DNA of 10,342 nt from Acanthamoeba lenticulata (taxonomy: Eukaryota; Discosea; Longamoebia; Acanthamoebidae): the NCBI GenBank assembly GCA_002179805.1, contig NAVB01001262.1, positions 1-10,342 of the forward strand, read 5' to 3'. The notes below the pieces were generated by a model, which was given only the letters and a program-made list of their open reading frames with translations, searched no databases and was not told the DNA's origin. Positions 1 through 7,611 of the stretch are shown here, in pieces (the first letter of the stretch is position 1; the number at the start of each line of letters is the position of its first letter). Both the position numbers and the translations under genes were made by a program.

Positions 1-2212
1 AGTCGCTCGAGATGTTGATTCAGTGCTTCGCTGATGACATTGCCCCCTACGCCCTCGGCCTCATCCAGCGGCTCCGCGATGTACGTCTCATTTGTTTGTT
101 TATTTATTTATTTATTTTCTTCCCATCGTTCTCATGGACGTATCAATGGTGCAGACGGTCCTCCGCTTGGTGATGACGAGCGACGAGGAAGAGGAAGACG
201 ATGTCGCCGTCATGGCCGCTGCCGAGTGCCTCACCGCCATCGAGACCATCCTCGACAGGTTCGCTTTTTTATTCAATTTATTTTTACATTCGTTTGTATT
301 GTTTCAAAATGCTTTTAAAAGTGTTTTCGAAAAATCTAAATCATTGCCAATTTTGTGGCCGCGCAGCATCACCAAGCACCCGGAGCTGTACGAGCAGGTG
401 GAGCCGCTGCTGCTCCCGCTGCTGGTGCGGCTGCTGCAGGACGACGCCATGGAGTTCATGGAGGAGACCCTCAAGATCATGGGCTACCTCACCTTCTACG
501 GCCGCGGCATCTCCCTGCGCCTGTGGGAGCTCTTCCCGCTCCTCTACCAGGCCTTCACCAGCTGGGCCACCGACTGGATGGACCGTACGCGTCCTTTTTC
601 TTCTATTTCTTTTCAACTGTTCAAATTTTTTCATTTAAATTTTAATAATTCCAAAATACTTTTGAAAATGTGCAGAGATTCTGGTCCCGCTGGACAACTA
701 CATCTCGCGAGGCACAGATGTGTTCCTGTCGAACCCGGACTACCTCAAGATGGTCCTCTCCATGTATCAGAAGGTGCTGTCCCTTGCCGTCTTCTTCTCG
801 TGTTTTTCATGTTTTTTATTATTCTTTTGATTTTTTTAAAAAAAAAGAATCATTCTAAAACTATTCATTTGGGTGAACAGTTGATGGGAGACAAGAGCAT
901 CGCCGACGCCGACTCGCGGGAGGGCGCCAAGCTCATCGAGATCGTCCTCCAGAACTGCCGCGTATGGGAGGCCCGCCCAGCGTGATTTTCTTCTTATTAA
1001 TCATTAATCATATTCTTATTAATTATTAATCATTAATCATAGGGCCGCATCGACGACTACGTGCCGGGCATCGTGGAGCTGGCCGTCTTGCGCCTCCTCT
1101 CGCCCGAGACCACCAAGCGGTCCCTCAAGGTCCTTTGCCTCGAAGTCGTACGTCTTCTTCCACACGATGATGATGATGATTATGAAGAAGGTCTTGACGC
1201 TGACAATGATGATGATGGTGGCGGTCGATGGATGGATCACACACAGGTGGCCAATTCGCTGTGGTACAACCCGGCGCTGGCGCTGCGGGCGCTGGACGCC
1301 AAGAACATGGTGGGGCCCGTGTTCCAGGCCTGGTACGACCTGAGCGACAAGTTCACGCGGCTGCAGGACAAGAAGCTGTCCATAGTGGGCCTCTCGGCCG
1401 TGCTCGAGGTCCCGTTCGCCTCGCTCCCGCCCTCGGTCCAGCAGGCCATGGGGTCCCTCTTCATGCTCCTCCTCAAGTTCCTCCACCTCTACGAGATGCA
1501 AAAGACCAGTACGTGTCCTCGTGTGTGTCGTGCCATGCGCGTGTGTCGTGCGCGCGTGTCGTGCGCGTGTGTCGTGTCGTGCGATGGCTCACGCCATGGA
1601 CAACAGAGACAAAGACGGGAGGTGAGGATGATGAGGACGGCGAGGACGGCGAGGATGATGACGACGACGATGATGACGAGTACGATGAAGATGACGACGA
1701 AGACGAGGAGGAGGACCACACAGTGCCCGAGGACCAGGACGTCGACGGCGACGCCGAGTCCCTCGTCCAGCTGGCCGAAGCCGTACGTCATCAGCCCCTT
1801 GCCGTCGCGCGCGCACCAGTTGTCGTTCTAATCGTCACACATACGGGACGAGTGCAGGCGGGCGAGTACTCGTTCGAGGCCTTCAAGGGCGAGGATGATG
1901 AGCTTGCGGACAGCACCATCATCACGTCCCCGCTCGACAACGTGGAGCCCTACATCTTCTTTGCCCAGCACGTGGAAGGCACGTCCCTTCTTGCATCATC
2001 GCCTCATTGTTTCACCACCGATCTTGGTCAACTTGCTGACCATCGTCTTCTGCATCACAGCCCTGTCGCAGCGAGACGGGCCCGTGTACGCCAAGCTCAT
2101 GGAGGGGCTCCAGGGCGAGCAGCGCGTGTTCTACAACGCCATCCTCCAGCAGGCCGCCACCACGGCCCAGCAGTATGCCGCTTCTTCGGGTGGCGCGCCC
2201 GCCTCGTCTTGA
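1..2212 (+). CDS. Importin-7/8-like nuclear transport receptor (importin-beta family), 3' part, ten exons
   Basis: Partial gene; its 5' end lies left of the window. Exons read 1-80, 155-258, 367-584, 676-773, 881-961, 1043-1147, 1247-1508, 1607-1782, 1858-1978 and 2061-2212 (stop TGA 2210-2212). Every junction keeps frame and gives 464 visible residues. The product is a run of HEAT-like helices (for example PYALGLIQRLRD, ITKHPELYEQVEPLLLPLL, MEETLKIMGYLTFYGRG, NSLWYNPALAL) followed by a strongly acidic Asp/Glu tract near visible residues 320-360 and a short helical tail. This order matches the C-terminal half of importin-7/8 (RanBP7/8, yeast Sxm1/Nmd5). These receptors carry cargo such as ribosomal proteins and histones through nuclear pores and release it on binding RanGTP; the Ran-binding N-terminus is outside the window. 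Intron 9 uses a GC donor. The family call is firm; orthology to IPO7 rather than IPO8 cannot be settled here. Confidence 0.88.
994..1040 (+). repeat. 18-base perfect direct repeat inside importin intron 5
   Basis: The sequence TTATTAATCATTAATCAT occurs at 994-1011 and again at 1023-1040, 11 bases apart. It fills most of the 81-base intron 962-1042 and ends immediately before the AG acceptor. Each copy itself holds two ATTAATC/CATTAAT units. It looks like a recent short tandem duplication in an intron. Confidence 0.9.
1509..1606 (+). repeat. GT/CG-rich minisatellite-like intron 7 of the importin gene
   Basis: This 98-base intron (donor GTACGT, acceptor ACAG) is largely built of imperfect repeats of a GCGTGTGTCGTGC-like unit of roughly 10 to 13 bases between about 1520 and 1585. 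It lies directly before the exon that encodes the acidic tract, itself made of GAT/GAC/GAG-rich DNA, so two low-complexity stretches adjoin. Repeat-number variation between strains is plausible but is inferred. Confidence 0.65.
1979..2060 (+). other. GC-AG intron (importin intron 9)
   Basis: The exon ends GTGGAAG at 1978 and the intron begins GCACGT, with the acceptor CACAG ending at 2060. Joining G at 1978 to CC at 2061 gives the continuous reading QHVEALSQRDGPVY, as expected for an importin C-terminus. Nearby GT positions (1973 and 1983) put the last exon out of frame. GC-AG introns are a known minor class recognised by the major spliceosome. Confidence 0.75.
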
Positions 2213-3361
<1,149 letters not shown>

Positions 3362-3422
3362 ATGGGCTGGGCTTATCGCTCGAGCCAACTAGCAAGATCG
3401 AGCGCAAAAACCCTCCACGTTC

Positions 3423-3469
3423 GTTTACATTTGTACAAATGTCTCCATTTGTAAACATCCCCATTCGTA
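3423..3469. repeat. Palindrome, inverted repeat and three CATTYGTA copies downstream of the ubiquitin-AN1 gene
   Basis: ACATTTGTACAAATGT at 3427-3442 is a perfect 16-base palindrome. GTTTACA (3423-3429) and TGTAAAC (3450-3456) form a second inverted repeat around it. CATTTGTA at 3428-3435 and 3446-3453 and CATTCGTA at 3462-3469 are direct copies spaced 18 and 16 bases. The block lies 62 bases after the ubiquitin-AN1 stop and about 130 bases before the next start. It could act as an RNA element in the 3' UTR (the UGUA words resemble PUF-type sites) or as a promoter element of the next gene. Its function is unknown. Confidence 0.75.
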
Positions 3470-3594
3470 AATACAGTACATATCTATCTCTACTACCGTA
3501 CTCAAAATAATTCGTTATCTCTTCGAGTCCGCTTTCAACGAAGGGGCGGTGCTCGGTTTTATTTGTGGAAGACCAAGCGAGCGTCGTAGCATGG

Positions 3595-4592
3595 ATGTCA
3601 ATTGATTTGTGCATGGAGCCAGCAGCAACACATCAAGGGGCTGCTGAAGGCGCGGAGGAAGCCAGCGCTATGGCCACCGCCACCCCAGCTGGCGCCTTGC
3701 CGTGGGCGCTGGGAGTACAGGCCAACGGGGTGGTCAAGGTGCACTTTGAGCGCGACTGGCTTGTGCGCTCACCCGATGACCGCGAGGTGGCTGCTGCCGT
3801 CGAGCACGCCTTCCGCGCTACGTGCAGCTTCGACGTTCCTCCAGATGTACGTCGTCATCTTCACTAATTTCTTCATATGGAAGGGGTCCTGACCACGCTG
3901 GCTGGCCGCAGTACCAGCTGAGCGTCGCACCTGTTCACCCGCTGGCCGAGGTTGGCCTGGAAGCCAACACGCTACGCCAGTTCATCCAGCAACGTGGTTT
4001 CTTCATGATCCACATCAAGCGGGGCACCGACCCCCTCTTTGTCTCCGCCCAGGACCATGGTTCTTCTTCTACTTTCTTCTTCTTTCTTCTACTTCTCTAC
4101 TTCAACCACTTCATGTTGCTTACGCCTGCTGCACAGACTACCGGCGGATGGAGGATCTGCTGCAAGAGCTCGACGAGGAGAAGCGGGCGCGTCGCAAGCT
4201 CGAGTGGGAGCTCGTCGAAGAGGCCGAGGCGCGCAACGAGCTCGCGCGGCAGCTCCAGGCCGAGCGCGCCCACAGCAACCTCCTCCGCCAGCGGTGCGTG
4301 CTTGCTTGCATAGGCGTGGTGATGATGAACCACTTTCTTCCTCTTGTCGATGATGCTCAAGTTGTTGGTGGGCCACAGCATCGCCGAGCTCGAGGAGCAG
4401 ATGAGCGCGGCGCTACGCGGGGCGCGGCAGGCCGTGGGCGCGCTCGAGGAGGGCCTGGCCGTCGCGGCCACCAACCTGTCGGCCTCGCCCTGGGCACCCT
4501 CTGCGGCTCCTTCGCCTCCTTCTGCGACGTCCTCTGGCCGCCCAGGACGAGGCAAAGGCGCGGCAGCTACAGGCCGAAAGAAAAACAAATAA
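3595..4592 (+). CDS. Unrecognised coiled-coil protein, four exons
   Basis: Exons 3595-3846, 3912-4059, 4137-4293 and 4379-4592 join in frame to 256 residues. I do not recognise the family. Residues 1-40 are Ala-rich and low in complexity. About 40-133 look like a small folded domain (GVVKVHFERDWLVRSP, LRQFIQQRGFFMIHIKRG). Residues 135-215 are a long charged helix with heptads of Leu (RRMEDLLQELDEEKRARRKL and onward), so a coiled coil and self-association are likely. The C-terminus is a Ser/Pro/Ala stretch ending in the basic GRKKNK. The start is uncertain: ATG 3595 overlaps an out-of-frame ATG at 3591 that stops at 3605, and ATG 3613 or 3670 would also serve. The last exon boundary is supported by continuation of the coiled coil (LLRQRIAELEEQ). 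The stop codon is embedded in an AATAAA at 4588-4593. Confidence 0.7.
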
Positions 4593-4884
4593 AAACAAAT
4601 AAAACAAAATTAAAAAATAAAATAAAACAGAAGTTGAATGGGGCACACAGCTGCATCTGGTTCGTTTATCTTAATCATAATAAAACAAAAGGGAAGTAGA
4701 GGAGGACGACCTCTTGCTCATACGTAACGCCACCAAAACGAAGCCGTACAAAAGTGACGAATGGCGCGTTCTGCGTTCCCTCCGCCCCACCAATGCCGGT
4801 GCTCTCCTCTCTTCGCACAGTCGACGCACCAACACCACCAAATACAACACAACAAAATTGCACACAAAAAAAAGAAGCTCGCCC
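4593..4884 (+). promoter_or_regulatory. Intergenic region: A-rich 3' end of the coiled-coil gene and aquaporin upstream DNA
   Basis: The first 35 bases are almost pure A/T with several AATAAA words (from 4588, around 4598 and near 4613-4625), and another lies at 4679-4684. These are candidate polyadenylation signals for the coiled-coil gene. The rest is mixed DNA ending in an A/C-rich leader (about 4825-4884) before the aquaporin ATG. No clear TATA box is visible. No coding exon could be supported here. Confidence 0.5.
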
Positions 4885-6147
4885 ATGTCTTTGGTGGATC
4901 GCTTGGCTGCCGTCTTCCGCAGGCCGAGGCACTTTGAGCGCCTGCACCTGCTCGAGACCGGGGGTTCCGTCCAGCGACCAACAAGTGCCGCACTTCCCGA
5001 GGAGGAGGACCCCGACGGGGTTACCCACAACATGGAAGCGCAAACCACCACGACGACGCACTGCTTCCAGCGGGCTAACCGCCACCATGGTGACTCCACC
5101 ACAGATAAACCGCCAAGCCAGCGGTGCCGAGAGGACGACTACGTCAACGTGGAGGCCTCCACGACCACCGCAGACGACTGCGCCGCGGCAGAGCAGCGCA
5201 TGCGCGTGTGGCTTGTGGGCGACCGGCAGACGTGGCAGGACTGGGGCATCTCGCTTTGGTCCGAGTTTCTGGGCACCTTCCTCCTCGTCTTTGTCGGTAC
5301 TCCCTCTCGCCCCCCCCTTTCGTTCTTTTTCCGCTTTCGTTTTCTCTTTTCTGGAACCACTTACGCTTCTGCAATGTGTCAAGGCTGCGGCATCGGCGTG
5401 CGCGCGGGGTCGACGAAGGAGGTCAACGCGGCGGCCTTCTTTGCGGTGATTATCTTCATCGTGGAGGCCTTTGTGCCCTTCTCGGGCGCCCACTTCAACC
5501 CGGTGGTGAGCCTCGTCATGTTCCTCAGCGGGGTCACATGTCTGGGCCTGCTCGTGCTGCACACGCTGGTCCAATGCGTGGCCGCCACGGCGGCCTCCTA
5601 CCTCATGCTCGCGCTGTTGCCCGAGACCGAGGCCCAGAACTGCGCCGTCACCACCGTCCAGGCCGCCTGGCACACGCCCGTCGGTGCGCACACGACACGA
5701 TGAGGCTGGGCTGCTTGGCCACGAGGCTAATGACGATAGGATCATGAAATGGTGGTGGCGCAGGCATGTGGAAGGCGACGTGCATGGAGGCTGTCATGAC
5801 GGGCACCCTGACCTACGTGATCCTCACCACGGGCCTCCACTCCAAGGCCAAGGAGCGCAACTGCTTCTCCACTTTGGCCGTGGCGTGCACCGTAGGTATT
5901 GGGCCCATTTTATCTCTTTTTTTGTTTTTATTTGTTTATTTTTAACAATACACGTGCGGTTGGCGCACCAGCAACGCTGATCCTGCTGGGCGGCGATCTC
6001 ACGGGGACGTCGATGAACCCGGCACGCAGCTTGGGGCCCGCCATTGCGTGCGGCTACTGGGAGGACCAGTGGGTCTACTTCGTGGGGCCGCCCGTCGGTG
6101 CCGTGCTGGCCTGGGCGGCCTACACGCTCACCCACCACAAGAGCTGA
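4885..6147 (+). CDS. Aquaporin/MIP-family channel with NPV and NPA motifs
   Basis: Exons 4885-5296, 5384-5683, 5764-5895 and 5972-6147 join in frame to 339 residues. An integral-membrane channel for water or small neutral solutes is expected. Residues 1-115 are a long hydrophilic N-terminus rich in Thr, Glu and Arg with no counterpart in typical 250 to 300-residue aquaporins. The membrane part then follows: [19 protein letters not shown] (helix 1), [12 protein letters not shown] (helix 2), the first half-helix SGAHFNPV with N176-P177-V178, helix 3 near 188-215, helix 4 with Glu246, helix 5 near 275-290, the second half-helix TGTSMNPAR with N297-P298-A299-R300, and helix 6 near 312-333. Arg300 is the conserved selectivity-filter Arg. 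Thr294 takes the LE1 position, as in plant PIPs. Two AATAAA signals follow the stop at 6177-6186. Confidence 0.92.
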
Positions 6148-6176
6148 TGTGGGGAACTTGTAAAAACAATGAAAAG

Positions 6177-6186
6177 AATAAATAAA
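6177..6186 (+). terminator. Putative polyadenylation signals of the aquaporin gene
   Basis: AATAAA occurs at 6177-6182 and 6181-6186, about 30 bases after the aquaporin stop, followed by A-rich DNA. The 149 bases to the convergent minus-strand gene must hold both transcript ends. Confidence 0.6.
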
Positions 6187-6296
6187 AAAAAACCGAAAAA
6201 AAGAGAAGAAATATCTGTGCATGGGGGACTGGTGTTGTTGTAGAATGCTTCTTCTTCACGCACACGATGCGTGTGGTGAGTTATGGGTTTATTTAT

Positions 6297-6608
6297 TTAT
6301 TTGCCCCTCATGTTGCCGCCAGGCTGCTGCTGGTGGTTGTAGTCCGTGTGCCGGATGACGTGGCGGCCCTTCCAGTTCTCGTGCTTGGAGTGCTGGGGCA
6401 CCTCGTCGAACATGGCCTTCTGCTGCGCGTGCGCGACCTCCTTCTGGGCTATGTCAATCGTTTCCTTCTGGTCGGCCAACTGCAGCTCCTTGTGGAGCTC
6501 AGCCACTACACGCCCAGACACACAAAGTCAACCAGTGAGCACAAGGAGATGAACCTCTGCAAGAACAGTAAACTTACAGTCTTTCTTATGAGTAGAGGGA
6601 TCGCTCAT
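6297..6608 (-). CDS. Small unrecognised hydrophilic protein, two exons
   Basis: On the minus strand, exon 1 is 6608-6578 (MSDPSTHKKD plus one base) and exon 2 is 6505-6297, separated by a 72-base intron with GTAAGT donor and TAG acceptor. The product is 79 residues. It has a charged helix (about residues 11-45, AELHKELQLADQKETIDIAQ and on) and a His/Gln/Gly-rich tail (KGRHVIRHTDYNHQQQPGG) ending MRGK. No signal peptide or membrane segment is visible. I do not recognise the family. The start is chosen because it joins in phase to a good GTAAGT donor and follows an A/C-rich leader. On the minus strand the TAA stop overlaps tandem AATAAA words (plus-strand TTTATT at 6288-6301), so the 3' UTR may be very short. 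A TATA-like CATAAAG lies 74 bases upstream (6688-6682). Confidence 0.7.
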
Positions 6609-6960
6609 GTTGATGGCAGTTGGTTGTTCTTGTTGGTGTTTAGTGTAGTGAGTTGTTGTGGTTGCGAGTGCTGGAGGTGTGCTTTATGTAGGCGACGCGG
6701 TCAGCTCGGGAGGACGGAGGCGTGGCGAAGCTGGAAGAGAACCCTTCGGTAATGCTGTTGAAGCATCGTGGAAAACAGGACCGAGGCTGCCGAGCAGACG
6801 GCAGCTGACTGACGAACGTGCGACACGGGCGCGAGCTGACGGAATGCCAAGCACGCGCCTCTGTGGCGCGCGCATCTACGGATTGAGGGACGCAAAGTAG
6901 AAAATCGATTTGTTCTTGGCATGTTTGTACAAGGGAAGGGGGTACGGCACCAGGCACAAT
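6609..6960 (-). promoter_or_regulatory. Intergenic region between two minus-strand genes
   Basis: These 352 bases hold no gene that I can support. Near the left end, on the minus strand, CATAAAG (6688-6682) is a TATA-like candidate for the 79-residue gene, followed by an A/C-rich leader to its ATG at 6608. The middle is GC-rich with repeated GCAGCTGAC-like and CGCGCGC words. The right end should contain the 3' UTR of the LYR-motif gene. Open frames on both strands here lack any family resemblance. Confidence 0.45.
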
Positions 6961-7369
6961 CAATCGTCGTGCTCTTCCTCATCAAGACCATACTGCACTC
7001 CCAAGCCAGTGAGAAAGACAGAAAGTTCACTCCCTCATGGGCAACACGGACCTTGGCCTCCAGCCACTTGAGATCTTTCTTGCCCCGTTCTAGAATTTCC
7101 TGTACTCGTTCCTCGTCATCTTCCTCTTTGTGCTGCGTGAAATGCTGTGAACAAGAGGTGAGGATCACTGCACAAGAAGACTAAGAGAAGCAGCTGGCGA
7201 AGTTGAGGCCACGCACCGTGCGTGCATATTGATAGTAGTACGTGCGTGCAGCGCGGTCGTCCAAGCGCCGGATCGTTAGCAGGGCTTTACGGTAGAGCTG
7301 TCGCACCTCAGCAGTGCGCGACAGTGCGTTACTAGCTTGTCCACCTACCGCACCCACTCGCTGCATCAT
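6961..7369 (-). CDS. LYR-motif protein (LYRM2/LYRM9-like), three exons
   Basis: On the minus strand, exons 7369-7217, 7144-7052 and 6993-6961 join in phase 0 to 92 residues, the usual size for LYRM proteins. The LYR motif is L25-Y26-R27 in EVRQLYRKALLTIRRL. It is followed by the family's aromatic/basic helix (YYYQYARTHF, with the conserved Phe at 53) and a third helix EERVQEILERGKKDLKWLE. The last exon codes only YGLDEEEHDD and a stop. LYRM proteins are small helical mitochondrial matrix adaptors that bind acyl-ACP and help assemble iron-sulphur proteins or respiratory complexes. The N-terminus (MMQRVGAVGGQASNALSRTA) lacks acidic residues and could guide import. Helix 3 resembles LYRM2/LYRM9 more than LYRM4, so which complex it serves is unclear. 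The 33-base last exon is the least certain part; read-through of that intron would give a different tail. Confidence 0.82.
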
Positions 7370-7471
7370 GAAAGCCACCTGCCGTGTGTGCCACACAAGA
7401 GACCCTATGTTTTTGCGTGTTTGTCGTATGTGTAGATCATGTTAGTACAATCAGAAGTCATACAAGCAACG

Positions 7472-7544
7472 GCCGACGTAGCTCAGTCGGTAGAGCGCCA
7501 GGCTTTTAACCTGGTGGCCGTGGGTTCGAGCCCCACCGTCGGCG
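7472..7544 (+). tRNA. tRNA-Lys (anticodon UUU)
   Basis: A 73-base cloverleaf without intron. The acceptor stem GCCGACG (7472-7478) pairs with CGTCGGC (7537-7543), and the discriminator is G7544. The anticodon arm CCAGG-CTTTTAA-CCTGG gives anticodon TTT. The T-loop is GGTTCGAGCC. The internal A box (TAGCTCAGTCGG from 7479) and B box (GGTTCGAGCC) for RNA polymerase III are intact. CCA is not encoded, as usual for a nuclear tRNA gene. Confidence 0.97.
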
Positions 7545-7549
7545 AGTCC

Positions 7550-7555
7550 TTTTTT
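7550..7555 (+). terminator. RNA polymerase III terminator of tRNA-Lys
   Basis: A run of six T residues begins six bases after the discriminator base, the standard Pol III stop signal. Confidence 0.9.
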
Positions 7556-7611
7556 GCCTCGACCTGTCCAAACGCGTCATGTGACCAAAGCAAGGCATTC
7601 CACTAACAGTG

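Noticed and set aside
1171..1240. GAT-repeat stretch considered as an extra acidic coding segment of importin
   Set aside because: Good GTACGT and CACAG splice sites flank it, and family patterns run directly from CLEV to VANSLWYNP. It is treated as an intron, with possible retention noted as a finding.
1489..1816. Several minus-strand frames (Ser-, Val/Ile- or Arg-rich) opposite the importin acidic tract
   Set aside because: They are translations of the GAT/GAC repeat in other frames, with compositional bias only.
4675..5745. 356-codon open frame on the minus strand opposite the aquaporin gene
   Set aside because: It crosses the aquaporin exons and an intron without any recognisable domain. 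Such frames are common opposite GC-rich genes.
6640..6960. Open frames on both strands between the 79-residue gene and the LYR-motif gene
   Set aside because: Arg/Ser/Pro-rich shadows of GC-rich DNA with no splice-supported extension or known motif. A longer LYRM C-terminus through this stretch is less likely than the short spliced exon at 6961-6993.
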